64,000 bases of DNA from Branchiostoma floridae (GCF_000003815.2 NC_049983.1:10793482-10857481); one strand, 5' to 3'; positions 37,061 through 50,139 are shown, numbered from the stretch's first letter. Translations and numbers: made by a program. The notes: generated by a model from the sequence alone, not told the origin.

Positions 37061-40000
37061 GTACCAACACCACCTCTCAGGACCTCCGCACTATCCTCAG
37101 CACTGCTTTCAGTATGCAGGCGAACTGGTCTGGATATATGCCGCAAAGGTCTCTACCATGCTGGCCTGGATGTGCATTTCAGGGTTGGACAAGTCCACTA
37201 GCCCGATTGTCCCGGGCAAGTGAAAATGCAGATCGGGACAGTGCATATCCTACTTGTCCGATCGGGCAAGTAAGATTCTTTCGATATTTTTATAAACTTG
37301 TTGCTTTTTGCAATCATGAAATCAAACATTAGCCAACATAGAAAAATAAAGCTAGTGATAAATTTAAAGAATTCTATTGTTGGAAGGGAAAAGACAGAGG
37401 AAAATGTTTTTAAAATTTCAGGCAAGTTGTTTTGGGCAGAAGTAGAAAAGTAAATTTTTTATGTAATTGCCTGATAGGACAAGTGAATTTTAGAAAACTT
37501 GTCCAACCCTGCATTTGTGTGTTGTTTTCTGTTCAGTTGGGTTGTATCCCTTTTGAGTTATGGTACAGTAACTGCAGAAACGGATGTTGGTTTTTGGTGA
37601 CTTTCTGTTCCAACTGGAACTTTGTCATGATCAGAAGCTACAAACCCTTCAGGACTGCTGATGCTGTGTGCTGCATTTTTGGGTGGCTGATAGTCTGTAG
37701 GCAGGTTTGCAGTCCCTGTGTTGGGTCTTTGGGTGAGTCAGACTGTGCAGAAGCTGTATTATTTTTATACTGCTGTGAGGTGGGACATACTTTTTTGGAG
37801 AGGGGAGTTTGTAAGGCATTATATATTTATATAAGTTTGTGTTGGTGGAGAGTATGATTCATATCAATCATGGCCTATGTATAAATTTTTTAGGTGTCTT
37901 TCACACTTTCAATCATAAGGTACATCAAGGCAGTCGTCTAGGTATGCTCTTCAATAGTGCCAAATAAAACATAAGAATGGCTTTGCAGCTTTTTTTTTTG
38001 CTTTTGCTGCACAACTTTGGCCTAGTGTTGCCCACCATTTATTCACATTTTCCAATTTGCCAGACTGTCCCCCCCCCCAACACATATGTGGCATAAGCTA
38101 TAACCATAACCTATATAACTTCCTTCATCACACCAAATCACATCTACATACATCCTATATAATCACTCTCATTATCATTCATGATCATGTAATGATCCTT
38201 CTTTTTTCAATGTCAGAGTATTTGTTTAACTGCAATGCACTGTTTATTGCAAAGATCAAATTTCTTGCTACTAACCATCAATCATCACAAAATAATGGCT
38301 TTGTAATCTTCACCATAACATCCAACTAACAATCATAACAACTAACATAAGAAACAAACTAACATTATGATTCATGGGTCTCAGCTTATGCCACATCTGC
38401 GTTGGGGGGGTAGAAAGTGTTACCAAACCTCCAATTTCCATTTTTCAGAAAGTTGGATTGGGACCACCATGAGTCGGAGGCATAGCTAAGTCTTGATGGG
38501 GCTTGTGGGCTGCCTCATTCTGAAGAATGTGCATGCTGCATTTTTTTCAAACTATTGTTCTCGTCTTTTTATGATACTTACAATCATGAATTTTATCCAG
38601 ATTTACTATTTATCTAAATAGGTAATGCTATAAATGCTCAGTAACTGCTAGACTTTGGTACAATGATATCGTGCATAAAGATGTGTGATCTTTAAGCAGT
38701 TGACTGTATTTCTTTGCTGGCCATGGAGTTTAACCCATAAGTTGCATAGAGTTGTGACTGGGAGTGCTTGTTGCAGTACCATCATGTGTATATAGGGGGC
38801 ATAGTTGAACCAGTAGCAGGTATGCATTTGGTTGATGCAGAGGATAATGTCCAGCATGTATTATACAAAAATGTTCTCAGATATATGTTTGGTGATATGT
38901 GTTCTGCTGATTTCTTTTAGAACATCAATGTAAAAGTATATGTGGGTTGTTACATGGATAGCACATACAATGTATGGAGATGGTCAGGTTGTATTTTGAT
39001 GGATGAAAATCCAATGTTTGCCTGTAGATTCAATATCTAAAAGCCATAAGAAAACTAGCAAGTATATGTGTAAGCAAGAGTCTTGGTGAAGAAATAAGTT
39101 ACAAAATGTACAAAAAATCTTATGTCTGTGCATAAGTTGTAAATGTAAAGGCTTCTATCAATGGCTTATCTTAGTTAACTACATGTAAATTCAACTTTTA
39201 TCAGAAATTTATCTCTGGTGTCTTACAGTAATAGAGGGTTTCTACATATAGGAAAGAAATTAATAAAGTCAAGTTCAGATATAACGAAGGAATAGTGTGG
39301 CAATAAGGTAGTGTTTCGTCAGTTACACTGACAAATATTGTATCATGGTGAACTCATGTACAAATGTATGAGGGAATAATGTCACTGTATCATAGCCAAG
39401 AATAGATCATGTGATGTACTCTACTGTGAAATGGGAGGGTATGAAAATACTCTTATTGATAGCCAATGATAGGTCAATATGCCAGAAGGTGTGTGTGTGA
39501 GGGGGGCTTGCTACAGAAAAGTATGGAGTAATACTTTTGTCTTTATAATGTATAAACTTGATCCTCTAATGAACTTGAACTCTTGAAGGATTGTATATTG
39601 CATTTGTCTTTGACACTACATGTCTACTGTCTACATGTTTGGATATGGTGTTTTGGAAGAATTCCTTATACCTTTGAATGGAAATAAGATAAGGCTCTAT
39701 AGAAGTTGCCACCTTTAAGGTACAGTATAGTAGAAGAGGTTTGTGGATAAGACTGCAGAGCAGCGTGCGTGATGAGGGATCTGAAGAGTTTTAGACAACA
39801 CTGGTAAGGGAACAGCTATAGAAAGCAGTTCAAAGCAAGGCCAACTTTTTGTATTATAATCAATATGATGAGTGAATAATATATGATGTCTGTGTAAGAG
39901 AAAGATAAAGAGGAGTTTTGATTTTGATAAGATTGCATTGTACAGAGGTTTGTAATGGGTTATTGTATTAAGCGATTTGTTTGAAGTGGGTTTTAATTTG

Positions 40001-40373
40001 GAAGAAGGTGGTGAGAGTTTCTTTACTACATAGAAATCTGGGCGCTGAACCTTTGTGAAAGGAAAACAAAAATATATAAGATTGGACAGAAAATGACTCC
40101 AATGGCTCTGTGTGTGATTTGATAAACAAATCTAACCATTTCTTTGTGTGATAAATGCTTTGCTTGAGTTGGAGGTGGTATGAACATCATTCCATATCCC
40201 AAGCATCTAGCGCTTAGGGGCCTCTGTATAGAGGATATAGTGAATTATGTAAATCTTTATGACTGATATATATTTTTGGGTCATGTGGGTGAATAAACAT
40301 TTCAGACTATTCCAGACAAATTCTTTTGCAGTTACCATTATGCAATGTATCTGCCCAGTGTTAAGACAATAAA
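37061..40373 (+). other. Presumed APPL 3' UTR with polyadenylation signals
   Basis: No coding potential is seen after the stop. AATAAA occurs at about 37964, 40292 and 40368-40373, followed by AT-rich DNA. A MITE-like insertion lies at 37180-37511. The length of the UTR is inferred; a shorter form ending near 37.98 kb is possible. Confidence 0.5.
37180..37511. mobile_element. MITE-like element, copy 2 (APPL 3' UTR)
   Basis: The element is 332 bp: CAGGGTTGGACAAGT at the left and acttgtccaaccctg at the right, flanked by the 5-bp direct duplication cattt (37175-37179 and 37512-37516). The interior is homologous to copy 1 in the same orientation. It sits 119 bases after the APPL stop codon and so is probably transcribed. 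Confidence 0.87.
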
Positions 40374-41940
40374 AGAAATATAGTAGTTTTTAAGAAAATT
40401 CCCATTCTAGTGGTGGAGGGGGACTGATCAGGAGGTTGAGACAGGCTTTGCAAGTGCAATGACCTCATTACAATTTACATACTTGTTCAACATCAAACAC
40501 ACACCCAAATTAGATTTTCCCATTTATTCTGAACCAACTGTGAACAGTTGACAGCTACACTCAATCATCTGTATCAAAACATTATGTACAATTCTCACAC
40601 AAGTGAAAATAAATACAGCTAGTACATCACATACACAGTAAGCAATAAAAAGTACTTTAGATTGAATATGATGGTACCATTCTAATACTATTTCTCTGCT
40701 TGAGTATATTGCTAAGCAGAAATATTTACATCTCTATCCCTATAAAAGGAAATATAACATTGAAGGAGAAATTGGCGCTTTGTATCTTCAAGTTGGTAGA
40801 TTAAAAAAAAAATACTTGTGTTATGTTAAATTGGTATTTCAGAAGTATTATGTTGCCAAAGCGATCTTTTGTATGAAATTGGTACTGATGCACAAGTAAA
40901 TAATGCTTGTAATATTAGAGCCTTCAATTACGAAAGAACCTCGTTTACTGGGACATATCTGATGCTGCAGTCTCGTCTTTCATTGGTTTGTTGACAAGTA
41001 CCTTCCAGTCAACAATGATGCAGACCAACAAGCACAAGAAAGTAAACAACAGATTTCGTTCGGTAGTACGCAATGGTACATATATAATGGTAGACTGTAG
41101 GGAACTTATTGGTACATTTTTGGTAAAGTTGGGAATCATGTACAGAAGTTGGTGAATTTTTGCAACTGGTTACCGTAACGGTTGTATTTAACTATTGTAT
41201 TTTTTTTTGTCTTGAGGCAGTATTTAAATGGATGAAAATGGCCTCTTAAAAGTAGTTTAAATTGCACCCGAGGAAAGGTATGTGTCTTGACAGTGTGAAA
41301 AAGTCTTGGAGGTCCACGCAATCCATGCTGTCTTTAGATGTCCAAACAACCAAAATGTGAATTCGAAGATGACTGTGCTCTTCTTAAGCCTCTGCACCAT
41401 TTTGTCTTCCTTATAAATGCACTTGCATACATATCCGTGTCAATGTCAATTTGATGACGGATAGAAAGGGTGTGAAAAGGCCATGTTTACAAATTTGTCG
41501 AGTAATTAGGCAACAAGAAAACACACAAGGCATGAAAACAGTTAGCCAAAGTACCAGCCTTTAAATCTCAGATGATTACCTGATATTACAATTTATAATG
41601 CCCTCCCTCAATAAAAGATGGGGAAGTGCTGAGAATGGAAAGACCAAGTGAGATATCTGATGTTTAATACCACAAACTTAATGTATTGATTTATACAACG
41701 GACTTCTTTCAATAATGGTCATCAATAGAATGGGTTGAAAACTTAACATTTCTTGTGGTCACTCTCTAAGATACTTCCATTGATTACATCACTTAGTATA
41801 AATCTACTTATGTTTCATAATCAGAAATTAAAAGTGTTGTCAAACTCCATTTATTGATGACCATCCCGGAGCAATATCCTTAGATGCAGAAGATTTCAAT
41901 AGAATCGTAGCCGGTAGATTTTATTGAAGTCGTTTTGGAT
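40374..41940. other. Convergent intergenic region and LRR-gene 3' UTR
   Basis: No gene is seen. On the minus strand AATAAA (plus-strand tttatt at 41850-41855) lies 86 bases after the stop of the LRR gene and is its likely polyadenylation signal. Confidence 0.5.
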
Positions 41941-44374
41941 CTAAGGGTTATACTCCTGTAAATTATAGGGTAACTCCGTTTTAGCTAGCGGCTTCCTGAA
42001 GTCATTTTCGGAGAGATTTAACGACCTGAGAGCAGACAACCGTCTCAGTGACCCTGAAGCTATTCTACTTTCAGCCAGGTAGTTGTTACTTAAGTCCAGA
42101 GCCTTTAAAAACGGTAGCCCCATGAATGTGTCCTCCTGAATAGTCTCAATACCGTTATTGTTCAGATACAGAAATTCCAAACTTCTCGGTAGATTTGGCG
42201 GAACCTCTTCCAGATAATTGTGTGAAAGATCCAGATGTTTGAGTTCACCAAGATGGGAGAATATCTGATGTGGGAAGTATCGGCTTGTCAGCCTGTTGTT
42301 ACCGAGAACGAGCCATTGCAGCTTGCCCATGTGAGACATATCTGCCTTCACGTCTGTGATGTAGTTTTGTTGTAGGAAAAGGTACCGTAAGTTTCCAGGT
42401 AGCTCGCTTGGCACGGTGTTCAGGTAATTCCCGGACAAATCCAAAGTGGTCAGATCATCCAAGTTGTAGAACACCTGCTGTGGAACTGCGAAGTTACTTA
42501 GACTGTTGTTAGCTAGGTGGATCTCGGTGATCTTAGGTGTGATGTGGAAGACGTTGTTGGGAATCATGGATATGAGGTTGTTTGAAAGTTTCAAGATCTC
42601 CAGCTTTCGTGGGAGATATTCAGGGACGCTCTCGATGTGGTTTCCGTCCAGGTCCAAGTGGGTTATTTCGCGGAGGTCGTCGAATATCTTGGGCGGGATG
42701 CCGCGGAGGGTGACGTTGTTCCACGCAAGAGACAGCTTCAACAAGTTTTCTAAACTCTTCAGCTTCGATCGGTCTAGAATTGAGATCGAATTTCTGTCGA
42801 GGTTGAGATCCTCCAGGGTCTTTGGAAGTCCGTATGGCACGGATTTGAGTGAGTTGTTGGACAAATACAGCCGAGTCAGCTTGTGCAAACCGGCATACGA
42901 CCCTGAGTGGATTCCATGATCCGGTAGGCTGTTGTTGTTGAGGGACAACAGTTGTAGTTTGTGTAGGCCTTGGAAACACTTTGGAGGCAAGAAGTCTATC
43001 TTGTTATCGTCTAATACAAGGTGAGTGAGACTCTGTGGCATGTTCTTTGGTACGAATAGAAGTCGGTTACCGGCGAGGCTGAGGAAGCGAAGTGAACGTA
43101 ATCCTTGGAAAGAGTTGGTTTCGATACCGCTGTCTCTTAGCAAATTATGTTCAATGTACAGTCGCCGTAGTTTGCCATGTCGATCAAAGATACCTGTCGG
43201 TATCATTGAAATGTGGTTATGGTTAAGATAAAGATAGAGCAATGTGGTTGGAAGATGAGCCGGCACACTCGAGATCAGGTTGTTGGACAAGTAAATGTAG
43301 GTGAGATTTCGTATTCCAAGGAATGACCCTTGATCGAGACCTTCGTTTTTCAGAGTATTGCCGTGTAGATCCAGCAGCTGAAGATTCGGCAGCCCCCAGA
43401 ACGTACAGGATGGAACCGCCTGAATCCGGTTGGCTTCAAGGAAGAGATTTCTCGTGTCAGCAAAAAGGTTCACCGGGATTTTCTCCATCTCTGTTCTGAT
43501 GCAGTCTATGACTTGATGCGTGCATCTACAGCGTTTTGGACAGGCAGTTTTTGAGGCTGGGTACGCGTCCGGACATGCGGGTACAGTCGGTCCGGGCTGT
43601 TCGATACCAGCGTCGGCGTTGTCGACTACTACTATAGAGGGGTAGGTTGGGTACGGCTCAAACGGTATTGTTGGAGTAGTTGGATTTGATTCGCTTTCGT
43701 CTTTATCAAGCGTGCTGCAAAAAGCCTCTGCCATGAAAGGTTCACCTTGACTACGGGATTCGTAACACGCGATACGATCAGTGAAGGGGATGGTGATGGT
43801 GCGACTGGCTAACAAGGCGGTGTACAGCTCGCAGAACTGCCGGTTACATCGGTATGGGTTACCGCGCAAGGACAGGGTTCCCAAGGAAGGAAGGCCTTTT
43901 GACAAAGCTCGGAATCGCTCCGGAGGTATGCTTAAAATGTAATTGTTGTCAAGGTGAAGCACTTTCAAACTATCAGGTAAAGTGTCCGGTGACGGAATCT
44001 GCGTCAGTCTGTTGTTCGTGAGGACCAGAAATTTCAGCCCGATGAGTTCAGAGAAAGGCGCTTCAGACAACCCGTTAAGAGTAATCAGATTGTTCTTTAT
44101 GTCCAGGACTTCGACTCCTTGTAAGTGAGCAACTGACTGTGCAGATATTTCCTCTAAGTAATTGTCCGCGAGAGATAGATGTCTCGTGCCCGGTGGAATG
44201 TTGCTCGGGAACTTTCTAAGCCCAATGCCGCTGCAATCCACGAAGCCATCTGCGACGTTGCAGAGGCAGCCAGTTGGACAACTAGGAATGATGTCTGCAT
44301 CTACGTCTGTCGTTGTTAAAGTGACGGTTGTAGTTTCCACAGGCTCGTCGTTGCAGTTGGTCGTCATGCCCCAC
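41941..44374 (-). CDS. LRR gene exon 3: LRR modules 6-7 and C-terminus
   Basis: Encodes residues 1725-2535. Module 6 begins at CPTGCLC (about 1757) and ends with an LRRCT starting NPYRCNRQFC (last Cys about 1944). A Pro/Thr-rich linker is followed by CPKRCRC (about 2003) and the longest module, with about twenty repeats of the form LxxLxLxxNxIxxVPxxLP, alternating short and long units as in class II SLRPs. The end is ELPYNLQEYNP with no C-terminal cap. Stop at 41941-41943. Confidence 0.87.
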
Positions 44375-47300
44375 CTAGAATTGAATAGACAATTCATCAA
44401 TCTCAAATATGATCATGTGTTGATTTATAGATTATTCTTTAACTCTATATACTGTTGGCTGATTAAAATCTCCAGGCAGATTTACCAGTGGCGTAAAATG
44501 GTATCAAAGCTGGCTAAGTAGTACAACTGGCCAAAGGGAGTCATCAGCCACTCCGGGAGCAAAACACACTCCTAGGCCGGCTCCACTTCTCTGCCAGCCT
44601 TTGATACTATCTTATGCTACCGTAGGATCTGCTTGAAGAGTAGGATGCGTTATATGGTTGCCAGTAAAGTCACTTACCTGAGCAGTCTTGTCCTTCGGAA
44701 CTCTTCAGGAGAGTCGCACACGATCCGCCCTCTGTATGGCACATGTACCGCCCCGCTGTGTATCCACTGTATCAGTCTGCACAGGTTTCTGTCACAGGTC
44801 CACGGGTTTTCGTGAAGAGTCAGGGTCGGCAGCTTCGCGGGGTTCTCAAAGATCCGTGACAGAATACGATTCGGGAGTGCGGTGATGCGGTTGGCATGTA
44901 ACTCCAGGTAGTAGAGTTTAGGTGGTAGCTTTTCGGGCACGGAGGTAAGCTCATTGTCTGACAGAAAGAGGTATTCTAGTGACGAAAGTGTCTCGAAGAA
45001 GCCGTCTTCAATACCGTTGTTCGTCATGCCGTTGCCTTGAAGCTCTAGCACCTTAAGGTCGGGCAAATCTCTTAGATCCTCCTTTCCGATGTACCGGATA
45101 AGGTTCTGGGCAAGGTTAAGGTGTCTGGTTCTTGCGGGAAGCTTAGAAGGAGGACTGGTAAGGCCTGCATTCGCACAGTTGACGTAACCTTCGGATGTAC
45201 ATGTGCACATCGATGGACAGTCCTTCGTCCTCGTAGTCACTTCTGTCGGCACAGTCGTGGTGGCTGGAGTTGTGGTAACTGTAGTAACATTCGCCTCCAC
45301 AGAACCTGGAGACGGGAAACCATCAGTCTCACAAAACTGCTTGATGTAGGGCCCCATCACCGCCAGGTTTTTCAGATTGGGCGGTGTGCTGCACAGCATC
45401 TTTTCGGGGTACGGTAGCCTTATGGCTCCCGCGTCAAACAACTTTCTCAACGTACAGACGTCAGGATCACAATGCCATGGGTTGTTTTCCAACGCGATCC
45501 AGTTCAGTGACGGGACGTTACGTAATAGTTCTGACAGTACATCCTCTCTGACTCCAGTTATCTGGTTCCCCTGTACGTCCAGATAGTACGTCGATGAAGG
45601 CACGTACATGGGGATACTGGTAAATTTGTTCTTACTCAAGTACAGGTACCTCAGCTTCGTAAGGGGAGCAAACGTCATGTCGTCAATACTGTCAAAGGTT
45701 AGCAAGTTGGTAGTCAGGTCTAGTACTTGCAAGTTTGGTAACCCTTCAAACTCAGAGGGGTTGAGTTCGGAGATGTTGTTATTATCCAAGAAAAGGCTGG
45801 CCGTGGTTTCTGCTAGAGGGGTTGGGATGGCGTTAAGGCCAGCGTTGCTACAGTACACGGAGTTATCGTCCCTACAACTGCAGTTGGACGGGCACACAGT
45901 GTCGTTGAGTTGAGGAGTGGTGGGCTGCATCTCAGGAACCTGTCAGGATGGAAGCGATTATTCTTATTAGTTATTAAAAGATATTTTTTTATGAACTAAA
46001 GAACATGTTTACATCTATCAAACCAGTTTGTCAAAGCTTGTTAAGTTTTGTCGTCACACCACACGGTTTTTATTTCAGACTTTGTTTTCTTATGATCAGT
46101 ACATGCAAATCAAGTTTACAAACTATTCAGATTAATTGCTCTTTCGTATAGTTGTTGATCTATGCATGCAAAATGCTACATTCTACAGATTATTTTTTAA
46201 TTAGACCCCACTAACCTGGGTTGGCTTTGTGTCAGTGGTACCACAAATCTTACTGATCGACACACTTCTCAACGGTCTCCACCTTTCTGAAGCTGGGGAC
46301 CCACACTGTATTTCGTCCTGGAAGGGAACTTCGACCGAACCACGCACCAACCAGTCGTACAAGCCGCAAAACTTCAATCCTTTACATTTCCACGGATTCG
46401 ACTGAAGCGTACAATACGAGAGAGAGGTTAAGTCTTCCAGTGTCTCCCGTGGCAGCGTCGTCAGGTTGCAGTTGTCCAGCTCTAAATGTTGCAGATTCTT
46501 CAGGGCGGCGAGAGAGGTCCTGTGAACTGACGACAGTTGGACGTTCCCGGAGAGTTTGAGGGTTTTGAGAGAAGGTAGCTGATTGAAGATCCTTTTCCCT
46601 AGTTTTCTCAACCTCATGTCACGTATGTCGAGATGTTCTACCGCAGGGAAGTGGTACAAGGACTTCTTGGAGATGTGTTTGACGGGATTTCCTCTCATTG
46701 TCAGGTTTTTCAGTGAGCGGAGTGGTTGGATTTCTTTGTTAGGCATGATGGTAAGCCTGTTGCTATCCAGATGAAGTGTAGTGAGGTTCTTCATACCATT
46801 AAGTGATGATCTCTCCAGTCTCCTCAGACCCATATTCTTCATGTGGAGAACCTGCAGATTCTCAAAGTCCGCGAACGTTTCTGGTGTCACTCGCGAAATC
46901 TTGTTCCCCGATAAATCCAGCACTTCGAGAGTCTCCCCGAGAGACTGAGTCTCTTCTGGGAATAACGAAAACTGGTTGTTGGAGAGGTTCAAATGTTTCA
47001 GTTGGCTGAGCCCGTAGAAGGACCCTGATGCGAGACTGTCGTCGCGAAGGTCGTTGTTTTCGAGGTTCAGCCGCTCTAAGTTGGGCAGGTTCACAAATGT
47101 TCCAGGTGGAATGGATCCAATCATGTTATTTCCTAAATCCAGACTCTTTGTTTGGACAGGAAACGTTGTTAGAATCTCGCGCAGTCCTCTGTTCTTGCAG
47201 TCAACCGACTGCCCCTGACACGCGCAACTGATCGGACATTCGACCAATGCGATTGCGATGCTTCGAGATTCTTCGATATTTGCAGGCCGGCTACGACAAG

Positions 47301-50127
47301 GGAGCCCGAGTGCTCCCTGTAAAGTCAGCAACGACTTTCCACGCAAGAAATCGGGCTCAGCGCACGTCGCTCTCTCGATGTTCATGAAGTCTGTGTTGGG
47401 TAGTTTCTCGTTGATCCAGTCAACCATGGGGCAAATAGCGGCACTGCAGATGAACGGGTTGTCCGCGAAAGCCACCCGGTAAATGTTCTTCGTGTCCCGG
47501 AAGACGTCCGGATGGATGTCCCTTAGGGCACAGTTTGTCACGTCCAAGTAACGCAAGTTCGTCAGGCCTAGCAGTGACTTCTTCTTCAGTCGAACCAACC
47601 TGGAGCTACCAGACAACAGAAGTGTTCTCAAGTTTGTAAGTGGACGAAACGCTGGCTGACCGATATTTCTGATTGCTGTGCCCCCAAGATCAAGCATCTC
47701 TAAACTTTGCAGATGAGGAAAAGAACCTTCCTTCACCATCCTTATCGGATTTCCTCTCAGACTAAGATGTTTTAGATACGGTTTGTCCATGAGCTCCCTT
47801 GTTGGTACCGCTGACATCTTGTTATATTCCAGATGAAGCATTTGCAGATTTTCTAGCCCACGAAGACTGTTGAGTTCAAGACCAGTAAGTCGCATATTAC
47901 CCATGAATAACTGCTGTAGTCTCGTAAAGCCCTCGAAGGCAAGAGACGGGATGTTTTGGAAGAAGTTTCCGGCAATAGCTAGGTACTCCAACTGGTCGGC
48001 AATAGGTGCTAACTCTTCCTTTGGAAAACTCCTCAGTCGATTGGTCGAGAGATAGAGGGCGTCAAGCTTGTTGAGCATTTTGAATGAGCCAGACGTTAGG
48101 CCGTCATTCGTGATCAAATTGCTTGTGAGATCCAGTAATCTCAGTTCCGGTAGATAGTTCAACGCTCCTGCTGGTAGAGCCGTTATTTTGTTGCGATAAA
48201 GGTACAGGTAACGCGTAGAGACTGGGAGACTGCGAGGAACAGCCGTAAGGTCACTGTCGCTGCAGTTAACGTACCACCGCCTACATCTGCAACCTTGGGG
48301 ACATTCGTTATATATCGTCCGCTCGTCTGGAAAATCAGTTCCTCCCCATTCGTAAGATGTCGTCGGTTTGGCCTTCGTCTTTTTCTTCCGCGGAGTTGTA
48401 GCTACAGGATCGGTTGGCGCTTCTGTTTCTGGTTCCGCCTTTCTACCCTCTGACTCTGGTGATTTTAACTCTTGCCTCTCTGTAAGGTTGATTGATGGTT
48501 GTGGGAGTGGCTTTTCAGTATTATTGTCTACTACATCTGTGGATTTGGAACTTTCCATCTCTTCTCCGTTTGGAGCATCAACGTTTGTTTTTGGCTCTGT
48601 TGTTGTCTTTGTGCTCTCAGCTACGATATCTTTCTCTGTAGGTGTCTCGTTTGGAATGATAGTCGGAGAATCCGGGCGACCTACAACTGTAATTGTTGTT
48701 TCTCTTGATTTATTTTCGTCTTCCACGCTATGCTGCTCTTCTGGGCTGCTGATTGGAGCATCGGTAACCTCATTGACCGTTTCCTTTCCTTCGTTTTCTG
48801 TTATCGGAGCATCGGTGACTACATTTGCCCTTTCCTCTCCTCCGTTTTCTACCTTTCCATTTGCCGTCAAGGTATTCGCTATTACTTGCTCCTCATCAGT
48901 ACCATCATCATCATCATCGCTATCATCCACGTCATCACCTTTCTCATTTTCTACGTCAACTGGAGGTGGATCAAAGTTCTCCTCAATTAGTTCGGTATCG
49001 TTGTCCGTCACCTCAGTCTCCGGCTCTTCCGGAGTTATGATTTCCGGTTCCGGTTTGCAAACTCCTTCCGCGATCGTTACATTTACGTGCATGCCTTCCC
49101 AACCACTGGGTTGGCTGCAGGTGATGTTGTCTCTGTTTAGAAGCTCCACTTCCGTTTCTTCCATCCACCAGACCATACCGCAAATATCCGGATCGCACCG
49201 GTATGGGTTCTGGTTGAGTGAAATAGATTGTAGCGACCACATGGTGTCCAGTGTGGTTGGAGGGAGCGAAACTAGTCCACAGTTGTGCAGAGTCAGATAT
49301 TTTAACCTAGTCAATGACAAGAAGGCACTGGGGTCGACTTGGCTCAACAATGTGTTCCCATCGAGGAGTAGAATTACCAGATACGGCATTGACTGGAAGA
49401 CGTCCTCGCCTAGCTCTGTTAACTTCATCTCGCCAAGGTCCAGATATTTCAAAACAGGAAGACCCTCGAAAGCTACCTCGGTTATAGGGTTCCCTCGGAG
49501 GCTGAGTTTTTTCAGTTCGCCAAGCTGTTGAAGAGCAACTGTAGGAACGACAGACAGGTTGTTGAAGTCCAAGTTCAAAGTCTGTAAGAGCGCTGGCCCC
49601 AGGAATGTATCTGGCGAGATCTCGTTCAGACCGGTTCTGGCTAGCAGAAGTTCCCGTAGGTTTTTGAACTGGGATAACACGCCGGGTTCTATCCGCCTGA
49701 TGAGGTTACCTGAGAGGTCCAAGTTCTGGAGCATTGCCTGCAGTCCTCGCAACTTCCGATAGGGAAAGGACGACAACTTGTTATCGGAAAGAACGATGGT
49801 CTCAAGATTGACCAGATTGTCGAAGCTGCCTTCTTGGATGAACGGGTTACTGAGGAAATTGTTTCCAAGATGGAGAACGGAGAGTTTCGGTGCTTCTAAG
49901 AACGCCTCTCTGTAGATGATGGAGATCCGGTTGTTTTTCAGGTAGAGATGTGTTGTTGATGAGGGGATGTTCTGTGGTACGTTCCTGAGACCGGCGCTGT
50001 TGCAGACCATCATCGGGCCGAAGCAGGTGCAGCCGGAAGCACAGGGCTGGGCTGACGTCACCGCTAACGTGCCGCACAGGGAGGCCAGCACCAGCCATGA
50101 CGTCATGGTGCTTCTCCGTCCATCCAT
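41941..50127 (-). CDS. Giant secreted leucine-rich-repeat protein with seven LRR modules, three coding exons
   Basis: Exons on the minus strand are 50127-46216, 45939-44678 and 44374-41941; borders are GT-AG with phases 0 and 2, giving 2535 residues. The start is ATG at 50127 (MDGRRSTMTSW), followed by a signal peptide (SWLVLASLCGTLAVTSA). Seven LRRNT Cys caps are visible, and six LRRCT caps; the seventh module ends without one. No membrane span or GPI signal is seen at the C-terminus, so the product should be secreted. The fifth LRRCT begins in exon 2 and its last Cys is in exon 3, which supports the splice. LRR spacing and the xxLPxxL rhythm of the last module recall extracellular-matrix SLRPs such as podocan and ECM2, but I know no family member with this modular length. 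It probably binds matrix or ligands. Confidence 0.85.
44678..45939 (-). CDS. LRR gene exon 2: LRR modules 4-5
   Basis: Encodes residues 1305-1725. Module 4 (about 1320-1507) has CPSNCSC and an LRRCT starting NPWHCDPDVC. A Thr/Val-rich linker follows, and module 5 begins at CPSMCTC (about 1545) with an LRRCT starting NPWTCDRNLC. Both modules are short, with about five repeats each, and resemble each other more than those of exon 1. The acceptor (gacag at 45940-45944) keeps the frame open from exon 1. An in-frame ATG at 45930 could look like a separate start but has no signal peptide after it. Confidence 0.85.
46216..50127 (-). CDS. LRR gene exon 1: signal peptide, LRR modules 1-3, acidic linker
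   Basis: Encodes residues 1-1304. Module 1 is about 29-357 (LRRNT CASGCTC; LRRCT NPYRCDPDIC), module 2 about 609-944 (CPQGCRC; NPFICSAAIC) and module 3 about 964-1293 (CPISCAC; NPWKCKGLKFC). The three modules are about 330-340 residues and share the same internal order, including an LRGNP or MRGNP block at the same place, so they are tandem duplications. Between modules 1 and 2 is a 250-residue Asp/Glu/Thr/Ser-rich linker with a run of Asp and then a KKKTKAK basic patch. A pyrimidine-poor AG at 50141-50142 upstream of the ATG (ttgttgcag) suggests a 5' UTR intron with the exon starting at 50140. Confidence 0.85.
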
Positions 50128-50139
50128 TGTTGTCAAGAT

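Noticed and set aside
48368..49531. 387-codon plus-strand open frame
   Set aside because: Antisense shadow of the acidic, Ser/Thr-rich linker of the LRR gene; it has no domain and overlaps a well-supported exon.
41941..50136. Three separate LRR genes on the minus strand
   Set aside because: Exons 2 and 3 lack signal peptides, the apparent starts are preceded by in-frame acceptors, and phases match across both introns. The apparent start of exon 1 at 50136 is TTG; the real ATG is at 50127.
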